A stretch of DNA of 34,082 nt, taken from the NCBI GenBank assembly GCA_028700795.1, contig JAQVRY010000006.1, positions 1 through 34,082 of the forward strand, given 5' to 3'. This document shows positions 26,794-34,082 of the stretch, one piece after another; position 1 is the first letter of the stretch, and the number at the start of each line of letters is the position of its first letter. The translations under genes were made by a program, and so were the position numbers. The stretch is from Tissierellia bacterium. GTDB taxonomy: Bacteria; Bacillota; Clostridia; Tissierellales; Sedimentibacteraceae. The notes under the pieces were generated by a model. It saw nothing but the letters and a program-made list of their open reading frames with translations. It searched no databases and had not been told where the DNA came from.

Positions 26794-26829
26794 AAAAAAT
26801 CCCTTTGTTGAAATTTCAAGGAATTTTTT
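26794..26829 (-). terminator. Terminator-like hairpin downstream of UDG gene
   Basis: AAAAAATCCCTTTGTTGAAATTTCAAGGAATTTTTT. Confidence 0.5.
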
Positions 26830-26947
26830 ATCTTATTAAAAAATCTTAACATTTCTTGTAAAATATTAAGATTAATTTATTATACAGTCCATTGAATTCC
26901 GCTGACCTTGAAACTCCGAAGCCATTCAATTCAATAATCTTGAGCCA

Positions 26948-27661
26948 TCAATCTTTCCAATTAATAATATCCATTGTATCCTTAAAGCAATCACTTTTTA
27001 AAAAGTCATCTTTATATGATTCCGAACACATCATTGGATGCCTGCTAATATAATGTTTGCCGTATTTAACAAATTGCTTTTTATCTTCCGCCATCCTTCC
27101 CCATAAAAACCAGTTGATATTTCTATTTTCTTCAGAAATAAACTTTAATAACTCTTCACTTAATTTCTTCCATATGGATATATGGCTTCCGGTAATGCCT
27201 GCTTCTACCGATAAATATGTGTTTAGTAAAAGCACTCCTTGTTTTTCCCATGATTTAAAAATTTTGTCCGGCGGCAAGATTGAAAATCTTCCTTCTTTTA
27301 TTTCTGTTTGTATTTCTGAAAATTTCTTAATATCACTATACTCACTTATTCCATTATAATTTTTGTAAATTAATCTTATAATATTTTTTAATGAAACTTG
27401 CTTGAACTTTTGATTCCAAGACTGCAGGTCTCCTACTTCAAAAGCACGACCTGTTGCTCTTCCTTTTTCCGGATAAGGGTCCTGCCCTAATATTACAACC
27501 TTTATATCGTTTAAATTGTTTTTCATAAAACGAAGTACATTGTCATGAGCGGGGTTTATATTACTTCCTATTTTTGTTTCTATATTATTTAGCTCATTGA
27601 TTATTTCATCAGTCAAAAATTTTTTCCAAGATGAATGTGCATCAATCGGTATCAAACTCAT
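26948..27661 (-). CDS. ung: Uracil-DNA glycosylase (divergent family 1-like)
   Basis: VVILGQDPYPEKGRATGRAF, LLNTYLSVEAG; C-terminal motif HPMM in place of HPSPLS. Confidence 0.85.
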   Translation of the reverse strand: MSLIPIDAHSSWKKFLTDEIINELNNIETKIGSNINPAHDNVLRFMKNNLNDIKVVILGQDPYPEKGRATGRAFEVGDLQSWNQKFKQVSLKNIIRLIYKNYNGISEYSDIKKFSEIQTEIKEGRFSILPPDKIFKSWEKQGVLLLNTYLSVEAGITGSHISIWKKLSEELLKFISEENRNINWFLWGRMAEDKKQFVKYGKHYISRHPMMCSESYKDDFLKSDCFKDTMDIINWKD

Positions 27662-28014
27662 ATTCTCACCTTATAAGATTCCATATTATTTTGAGACATC
27701 TTATCTTGCCACATAATTTCCATTATGTTAAGTTCCTCTGTATAGTCTGTTTTAGACTCATCTTTATCATATTCCAATATTTCAAGTATTTCAATCTTAA
27801 TATTTTCGGCTCCTGACTCCTTCCAGTCCTTTTGCAGCTCCATATTCGGATGTCCTCCGCTTTTCAATTGAAACCTTACTCTGTTCATCATTCCTTTTAA
27901 GTTATGAGTGGTTACTAAAAGATATTTATTTTTACTCTTGTTTTTCACAACAAATATACCCATTTCAGTTTTCATTTGTTTATATTGTTCTTTTAATTCT
28001 TTTTTTCTGTCCAT
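27658..28014 (-). CDS. GIY-YIG nuclease-like family protein
   Basis: MGIFVVKNKSKNKYLLVTTHNLKGMMNRVRFQL...HPNMELQKDWKESGAENIKIEILEILEYD resembles GIY-YIG family proteins; start MDRKKELKEQ. Confidence 0.65.
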   Translation of the reverse strand: MDRKKELKEQYKQMKTEMGIFVVKNKSKNKYLLVTTHNLKGMMNRVRFQLKSGGHPNMELQKDWKESGAENIKIEILEILEYDKDESKTDYTEELNIMEIMWQDKMSQNNMESYKVRI

Positions 28015-28015
28015 A

Positions 28016-28504
28016 TTATTTAGCGCCATATCCCATTTCATTTAATAGTCTTGCTAATATTACTAATCTTTCTCCTATTATTTCGCCATCATCACTAAGA
28101 GCCTGATTGAACAATTTAATATCTTCATCTATCTTTTCGTTATCGGTACATACTTCCACAGTCATTGCATCCCCTTGCATACCGACTCTGTCAATTACAG
28201 TGTTCTCTGTATCATACAGCTTTTCATATCTATATGCTTCTTTAAAATGAAGCAGTGCTCTTAATACTAATATTGCTAAATCAAGCACCCTATGAAGAGG
28301 AAGCTCTTCTGACTGCCTTGACCATTTTTCTCCAGTATATCTCCACACCTTTGCAGATATATCTACCTTTCCTCTGTCATTCCATTGGGCAAGTCCCAAT
28401 GACAAACCCTTTGCATCGGAATTATACGCATTTCTTCCGTCTACATTTTCATAATTTTCCGAAACGATTACAGGTTTATGTTTTAAAGCTGTTGGTATTT
28501 TCAT
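28016..28504 (-). CDS. DUF6530-like protein of unknown function
   Basis: Recognised pattern HKPVIVSENYENVDGRNAYNSDAKGLSLGLAQWNDRGKVDISAKVWRYTGEKWSRQSEELPLHRVLDLAIL; RBS AAGGAG. Confidence 0.55.
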   Translation of the reverse strand: MKIPTALKHKPVIVSENYENVDGRNAYNSDAKGLSLGLAQWNDRGKVDISAKVWRYTGEKWSRQSEELPLHRVLDLAILVLRALLHFKEAYRYEKLYDTENTVIDRVGMQGDAMTVEVCTDNEKIDEDIKLFNQALSDDGEIIGERLVILARLLNEMGYGAK

Positions 28505-28532
28505 TTTCAGTCTCCTTTCGCCTATGTAAATA

Positions 28533-28586
28533 TACTAATTTACTTAACTACTAAATTAGTATACTACTAAATGTGTTAGCTGTCAA
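28533..28586 (-). promoter_or_regulatory. Promoter plus palindromic operator of the DUF6530/GIY-YIG/UDG cluster
   Basis: Minus strand TTGACA (28586-28581), 17 bp, TATACT (28563-28558); perfect palindrome TACTAAATTAGTA 28549-28561 over the -10; further TACTAA half-sites at 28533 and 28565. Confidence 0.65.
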
Positions 28587-28635
28587 TCAATATATGTAAA
28601 CCTCTGGGGACAGACCATTACTGTTCACATCAATC

Positions 28636-28729
28636 TGTCATCCTGAGTGTAAGCGAAGGATCTCAGGTTTTAAGATGAGATTTTTCACCTACGGTTCAGA
28701 ATGACAAAGATATATTCATAACAATGACA
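28636..28729 (+). mobile_element. MITE-like palindromic repeat, left copy (core 28636-28706)
   Basis: TGTCATCCTGAGTGTAAGCGAAGGATCTCAGGTTTTAAGATGAGATTTTTCACCTACGGTTCAGAATGACA; ends TGTCATCCTGA/TCAGAATGACA. Confidence 0.8.
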
Positions 28730-28778
28730 CGGATGGCGCCCAATTAAATAATGTAAGTTTCATGAACTATTTTGGTTA

Positions 28779-28807
28779 TTGTATCGTCAAATAGTAAGTG
28801 ATATAAT
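28779..28807 (+). promoter_or_regulatory. Promoter of macroglobulin-like gene
   Basis: TTGTAT - 17 bp - TATAAT. Confidence 0.6.
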
Positions 28808-28833
28808 TAATTTATAATTTTTGGGAGGGAAAA

Positions 28834-31800
28834 ATGAAAAAATTATTATACTTAATCTTATTCATGTGCATTTTATTGTTGTCTTGTAAGAAGACTGAAG
28901 TATTGCCAGGATTAGATACTTCTCCGGTCGAATACAGCGTTGATGATAAATACGAGTTTACAGCCCTTAATTCTGACAAACAAGGAATTGATAATACCAC
29001 TGTTTTCCAACTGACTTCAAAGGAAGAAATTAATAATAATTTCATTAAAAACAATTTGCAAATAGTTCCTGTCGAAGAATACAAAATAGAAAAATTGTCA
29101 TCAACAGTACATAATATTATTCCGCTTACAAGTTTGCAAAACGACAAAATCTACCAGGTCAAGATGAACGATGAAGAATATAACTATTCATGGGCTTTTC
29201 AAACAAAGAAAAAGTTTGAAATAGAAGGTACGCTGCCTGCAGATAAAAGCAGCTATGTACCGTCAAATTCAGGAATTGAAATGTATTTTTCCTTAAGCGG
29301 CTTAGGAGAATTGGATGAATTTTTTGAAATTAAACCTCATGTTGAAGGAAAATTCCTGTATAAAAACAATACAGCTATTTTTGTGCCTGATAAATTGGAG
29401 GAAAACATCAATTATACCGTTACTATAAAAAAAGGATACGGTCTAAAAGACAGCCCGCAGAAGTTGGAAGAAGACTATTCATTCAGTTTTAACACGAAAA
29501 TCGAAAAATATGCCGAAGTTTATTTTGACAGGCCTATGACAAATATATACGAAAACAATGTTAAAATAATTGAAGCATATATAACTAATGAAAATTTAGA
29601 ATTTGACATAAATATTTTCAAATATTCAAATGCTGACTATTTTGCTGAAAATATTAATAATTTTGCAGAAACAGGCAAATTTTTAGAAGCTGACGGAAAT
29701 ATTGAAGATATTGAAGGAATTACTAAAATTGATACTATAAAGCAAAAGCCAAACATCGTGTATAAATACAACGATCCAAAAGGGTTGTTCGAACTTCCCG
29801 ACCTTGAAAAGGGATATTATTTATTAGAATTTTCAACAGAAAATGGTGAAAAAAATTATCACTTCCTGCAAATTAACGATATGCTTATTTACTATGCTTT
29901 ATTTGAAAATCAAATTGTTGTTATCGCATCAGATGCATCAGACAGCAAGGGTATTGTGGATGCAGGTGTTGTATTAAATGGAGAGCACTTGGGTTTTACT
30001 GATAATGACGGCATGCTCATTATTGAAAGAGATACGTCTATCTATGAAAACAAAGCGATTTCTTTAAGAGTTGAAGCGAAAGGTTTCAGTGATTTTGTAT
30101 ATGCAGATAGCTTTTACTTTTTTAATTATTACTACAGAAGTCAATATGAAGCTTATAAATATTTAAGGTATATTGATACGGACAGACCTGTCTACCTTCC
30201 TATGGATAAAATTAACGTATGGGGTTTTGCAAGACATAGGGATGATAAGTCTGTTAATAAGGTGAGAGTTGAATTGGTTGAAGCCAATACAGGTATAGTG
30301 TTTGATGAAAAAACAGTTGACTTAACAAATATCGGAACCTATCAAACAGAATTTAAAATAAAAAATATAACTTCTGAACTTCTTCAAATAAATGTATACG
30401 ACAATGATTTGAAAATATCTACAAAATATATATCCATCGGAGAATATACAAAACCTCTTTATACGGTAAGCGGTGAATTTGACAAGAAATTTGTTTACAA
30501 CGGTGAAAGTATAAATTATAAGGTAAATGCCAATTTCTTTGACGGATATCCCCTGCCCGGATTGGAGCTTAAATTTGGCGGATTTCCAACCAACTATAGT
30601 GGAAGTATTGATTATGGGCAAATGGATTCAACCGTTAAGCTGAATGGTAAAGGAGAAGCTGTAATAAATGTAAATACAAATGTAAATAGTGACAGCTGGA
30701 AACCTGTTTCTATAAGAACAACCCTATGGAACGCCAAGGCAGAGGATAAGTCTGTTGGGGTTATGGATACATTTGAAATTTTCCCTCACAATAAAATGGT
30801 TGAAATTGAGCAAAATGATATGGTGCATCCAGAAAATATACAGATATTGCTGCATAAATTAGACATTACCAATTATGATAGCCAATACTTTGGCGGGTAT
30901 GAAAAATTAAGGGGTAATCCGTTAAGCGGAACAGTATTAGTTAGTGTGACAGAAAGCTACTATGAAAAAGTCAAAAAGGGTGAGTATTACGACTATATAA
31001 ATAAGACAAATGTAATTGAATACACGTATAATCTCATTGAAAATGTCGTTTTCAATGAAATTACAGAAATAACCGATGGCTACGGCAATGTTCAAATTCC
31101 GAATTTTAACCCTCAAAGAACTTATAAGGTTGCAGCAGAATATATGAGTGAAAACGGCCCTATAAGAGAGTGGTCACATATAGGAACCTATTCCCGTTAT
31201 TATGAAAAACCTTATTACTCCTTGGAAAAAGATGATGATAAAGAGAATTACAGATTAAATGACAATGTCAGTTTAAAGCTTACATATAACGAAGACAATG
31301 TTGAAAATACAGATAATGGCAAGCTTCTACTAATAATAATGAAAGATGGGCTTATTGACTATAAAATAACGGACAATACAAGTCTCAGCTTTGAATTTAA
31401 AGAAGAATATATACCAAATGTAATGATTAACAGTATATATTTTAAAAACGGATATATGTATCCCGTGGATTTTTTAGGCTCTTTATTTTATGATACAACG
31501 GAAAAACAAATACATTTTGATGTTACAACTGATAAGGAAGAATACAAACCCGGTGAAGAGGTAGTATTAAATATTAAAACAAAGGATGAAAATAATAAAC
31601 CAATTACTGCAGACGTAAATATATCCGTTGTAGATGAGGCGTATTTTGCATTGTTTGAAAAAAGAGTGGATACTTTGAATTCTTTATATAGCCGAGTCAG
31701 GAAAACAGGACTGAATGCTTCTTATCTGTCAAATATTGATTTAAGTATGGATAAAGGTAATGGTGCCGAAATGGGCGGTGGAGGAGAAGATTACGCTAAT

Positions 31801-33687
31801 TTTAGAGATGAATTCAAAGATACAAATATATTTGAAACCATAACAACAGACAAGAACGGCAATGGAGAATTAAAGTTTAAATTAGCGGATAATTTAACAT
31901 CCTGGAGAATAACTTATCAGGGAATTTCAGATAAATTCTTTGCAGGAAGTGGAACAAAGAATATTACCGTAAGTTTGCCATTTTTCGTAGACTTAATAAT
32001 GAGCAAAGAATATTTAGAGGATGATAAAATATCTGCTGCATTAAGGGTATTCGGAACTGAAGCAAAAGAATCAGAAGAAGTAAATTATGAAATCAAAATT
32101 AAAAACAAAGAAACAGGTAAAGAGCAAAATTATGAACAAACAGGTATTATAGGCGACTATACAAATATTGATTTTGGCAAATTAAATGAAGGATCCTATG
32201 AAATATCTGTTTATGCTGCATATAAGGATTTTGAAGATGGTATAAAGGAAGAATTCAACGTAGTTGATTCATTTATATATTTTAACAATACAACTTATTA
32301 CAAACTGTCAGAAGACACAGTACTTAGTAAAGTATATTCTAATCCGGTAATAACATTGTATAATGAAAGCCGCTCTGACTTTTACAACAGTTTAGAGAAT
32401 ATTTTAGCTAACTATGGTAAGAGAATTGACCAAACAGTATGCTCAATGTTGGCAGCCAAATATATAAATGATTATTTTGAAACTGATTTGTATTTTAATG
32501 AAGATGAATTAATTAATGAAATTAACAAATATGAAATTGAAACATACGGTGGTTACAGCCTTTTCACATATTCAAGTGCTGATGTGGAAACAACCGCAAA
32601 ACTTATGAACATAATAGATAATGAATATTTAAGGCTTAAATCCAAGACATATTTTAAGAATATATTGCAAGATACCGATTACAGCTCAAAAATTCCGGCA
32701 GCTCTTTGGGGTTTAAGCAGCTATAAAGAGCCTGTATTATTAACAATTTATGATTTATTGGAAAACAATGAATTAGAAGTAAGGGATAAAATTTATCTGT
32801 CCTTAGCTTTAGCCGAATTAGGGGACATTAATACAGCTAAGAAATATTACAAAGAATTTTCAGAAAGCTTTAAAGAATCAGGAGATTATTTGTATTTTGA
32901 AAGCGGTGCAGATGAAAATTATAAGTATTCTGAGAACTACGAATTAACAGCACTGTTATCAGTATTAGGATGCAAGCTTCAAGATTATGAAACTAGCGAC
33001 AAATTATTTAAATATATTTATAACAATCCTTCAAAGTTCACTCTATCAAATTTTGAGCAGCTCATATATATTATGAACAGAGATATAATGAAATTAGACG
33101 AAATTAAAAACTTGTTTGGCGAAGTGACTGTAAATTCGGAAGGCAAAGATAAAACTTATAAATTAAAGTTGTTTGACAGAGAAAGCTTTTCCGTTCCAAA
33201 AGAAAAAATTCAAGATATTAAGTTTAAAAATATTAAAGGCAGTATCGCATGCATGGTTGATGCGTTGGGGAACAAAGATGATTTAGAAAAGAATAAAACT
33301 GATGACTTCTCTATCAATATAGACTATAATCTTAAAGATTCTTCACAAAGTCAAATGTCATACAATCATTCAGACTTAGTTAAGGTGACCATAATGCCTT
33401 CATTTAGCAACAATGTAATAGCAGGAAATTATGAAATAACATATGTGGTTCCTGCAGGTTTCAGGTTTATTGAGCTTGACAGGCAAAATCCGTTTTGGGT
33501 TGAAGAAAACGGTCAAAAGCTAAGATTTTTCTTCCATTATGACAGACAAAACTTCGCTGCCATTCCTATTACATTCTATATTCAAGCTGCACAAAAGGGT
33601 GAGTATACAGTGGATTATGTGGTTATAAAAGAAAACTTGGAAACCAAATTAAATTATTTAGACAAGGAAGTTTTAACAGTAAAGTAA
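28834..33687 (+). CDS. Alpha-2-macroglobulin family lipoprotein lacking the thioester motif
   Basis: Lipobox LLLSC; MG-domain layout (DRPVYLPMDKINVWGFAR, DKEEYKPGEEVVLNIKTKDENNKPITADVNISVVDEAYFAL, RDEFKDTNIFETITTDKNGNGELKFKLADNLTSWRITYQG); NYGKRIDQTVCSML at the expected CxEQ position. Confidence 0.88.
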   Translation: MKKLLYLILFMCILLLSCKKTEVLPGLDTSPVEYSVDDKYEFTALNSDKQGIDNTTVFQLTSKEEINNNFIKNNLQIVPVEEYKIEKLSSTVHNIIPLTSLQNDKIYQVKMNDEEYNYSWAFQTKKKFEIEGTLPADKSSYVPSNSGIEMYFSLSGLGELDEFFEIKPHVEGKFLYKNNTAIFVPDKLEENINYTVTIKKGYGLKDSPQKLEEDYSFSFNTKIEKYAEVYFDRPMTNIYENNVKIIEAYITNENLEFDINIFKYSNADYFAENINNFAETGKFLEADGNIEDIEGITKIDTIKQKPNIVYKYNDPKGLFELPDLEKGYYLLEFSTENGEKNYHFLQINDMLIYYALFENQIVVIASDASDSKGIVDAGVVLNGEHLGFTDNDGMLIIERDTSIYENKAISLRVEAKGFSDFVYADSFYFFNYYYRSQYEAYKYLRYIDTDRPVYLPMDKINVWGFARHRDDKSVNKVRVELVEANTGIVFDEKTVDLTNIGTYQTEFKIKNITSELLQINVYDNDLKISTKYISIGEYTKPLYTVSGEFDKKFVYNGESINYKVNANFFDGYPLPGLELKFGGFPTNYSGSIDYGQMDSTVKLNGKGEAVINVNTNVNSDSWKPVSIRTTLWNAKAEDKSVGVMDTFEIFPHNKMVEIEQNDMVHPENIQILLHKLDITNYDSQYFGGYEKLRGNPLSGTVLVSVTESYYEKVKKGEYYDYINKTNVIEYTYNLIENVVFNEITEITDGYGNVQIPNFNPQRTYKVAAEYMSENGPIREWSHIGTYSRYYEKPYYSLEKDDDKENYRLNDNVSLKLTYNEDNVENTDNGKLLLIIMKDGLIDYKITDNTSLSFEFKEEYIPNVMINSIYFKNGYMYPVDFLGSLFYDTTEKQIHFDVTTDKEEYKPGEEVVLNIKTKDENNKPITADVNISVVDEAYFALFEKRVDTLNSLYSRVRKTGLNASYLSNIDLSMDKGNGAEMGGGGEDYANFRDEFKDTNIFETITTDKNGNGELKFKLADNLTSWRITYQGISDKFFAGSGTKNITVSLPFFVDLIMSKEYLEDDKISAALRVFGTEAKESEEVNYEIKIKNKETGKEQNYEQTGIIGDYTNIDFGKLNEGSYEISVYAAYKDFEDGIKEEFNVVDSFIYFNNTTYYKLSEDTVLSKVYSNPVITLYNESRSDFYNSLENILANYGKRIDQTVCSMLAAKYINDYFETDLYFNEDELINEINKYEIETYGGYSLFTYSSADVETTAKLMNIIDNEYLRLKSKTYFKNILQDTDYSSKIPAALWGLSSYKEPVLLTIYDLLENNELEVRDKIYLSLALAELGDINTAKKYYKEFSESFKESGDYLYFESGADENYKYSENYELTALLSVLGCKLQDYETSDKLFKYIYNNPSKFTLSNFEQLIYIMNRDIMKLDEIKNLFGEVTVNSEGKDKTYKLKLFDRESFSVPKEKIQDIKFKNIKGSIACMVDALGNKDDLEKNKTDDFSINIDYNLKDSSQSQMSYNHSDLVKVTIMPSFSNNVIAGNYEITYVVPAGFRFIELDRQNPFWVEENGQKLRFFFHYDRQNFAAIPITFYIQAAQKGEYTVDYVVIKENLETKLNYLDKEVLTVK

Positions 33688-33691
33688 AAAT

Positions 33692-33785
33692 TGTCATTGC
33701 TATGAATATCTTTGTCATTCTGAATCGCAGGTGAGAAATCTCATCTTTTAAAACCTGAGATCCTTCGCTTTCGCTCAGGATGACA
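33692..33785 (-). mobile_element. MITE-like palindromic repeat, right copy (core 33713-33785), inverted relative to 28636-28729
   Basis: Reverse complement TGTCATCCTGAGCGAAAGCGAAGGATCTCAGGTTTTAAAAGATGAGATTTCTCACCTGCGATTCAGAATGACAAAGATATTCATAGCAATGACA nearly identical to left copy. Confidence 0.85.
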
Positions 33786-33888
33786 AATATTGGTAGGTGT
33801 TAATGGTGAGGAATCTCAGGATGACAAAACATTGGTAGGTGTTAATGGTGAGGAATCTCAGTATGACAAACATTGGCAGGTGTTAGTA
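33781..33888 (+). repeat. Tandem direct repeat, ~41-42 bp period, 2.6 copies
   Basis: TGACAAATATTGGTAGGTGTTAATGGTGAGGAATCTCAGGA / TGACAAAACATTGGTAGGTGTTAATGGTGAGGAATCTCAGTA / TGACAAACATTGGCAGGTGTTAGTA. Confidence 0.9.
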
Positions 33889-34082
33889 TTGAATAAAATA
33901 TCAAAAATAGTAGTTGTAGCTTTGTTGTTTATGGCTATTACCGGAAGTATATTTGCTTATAATAACACAGCAAACAAAAACGATCCGGAAAAATACCTTT
34001 TTAATAACAAAAATATTGAATGTCTATATTACAATACAACTGATTTTATTAATATCCCCTATTATGATATAACTCAAAATGA
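33889..34082 (+). CDS. Partial CDS (truncated by window end), secreted or membrane-anchored protein
   Basis: TTG start with upstream AGGTG; MNKISKIVVVALLFMAITGSIFAYNNTANKNDPEKYLFNNKNIECLYYNTTDFINIPYYDITQN, signal-peptide-like N-terminus. Confidence 0.6.
   Translation, partial: MNKISKIVVVALLFMAITGSIFAYNNTANKNDPEKYLFNNKNIECLYYNTTDFINIPYYDITQN

Noticed and set aside
24117-28830. Cobalamin riboswitch upstream of the class II RNR
   Set aside because: No B12-box-like sequence or extended leader found; the promoter lies about 30 bp from the start codon.
1-34082. tRNA/rRNA genes, prophage or IS transposase genes
   Set aside because: None recognised on either strand by eye; only non-autonomous repeats are supported.

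Overview
AT-rich (Clostridia/Tissierellia-like) chromosomal segment, mostly housekeeping genes: HD-domain protein, acyltransferase, XRE regulator, YaaL/DUF2508, ogt, tdk, PTS IIC, recR-ebfC-dnaX, rpmE, rho, a three-gene [FeFe]-hydrogenase-like sensor/PAS/SpoIIE-phosphatase operon, BKACE (kce-like), ddl-murF, PFOR, hprK, uvrC, nagB, class II RNR, a DUF6530/GIY-YIG/UDG cluster, and a 1617-aa alpha-2-macroglobulin-like lipoprotein. Most notable non-coding or unusual signals: (1) four tandem hairpins (624-832) with perfect but mutually different 9-10 bp stems around a conserved GACCRAAGGGAG-type loop, with a fifth, 5'-arm-less copy at 23243-23280; (2) a near-consensus Rex box abutting the promoter of the hydrogenase-sensor operon; (3) the macroglobulin gene bracketed by two inverted copies of a ~71-94 bp palindromic MITE-like repeat, and lacking the CxEQ thioester motif; (4) a candidate dnaX -1 frameshift site (A-AAA-AAA-G) after the clamp-loader domains; (5) paired NrdR-box-like sites 42 bp apart on the nrdJ promoter; (6) palindromic operator on the DUF6530/GIY-YIG/UDG promoter. 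All family calls come from reading the protein sequences, not from database searches.
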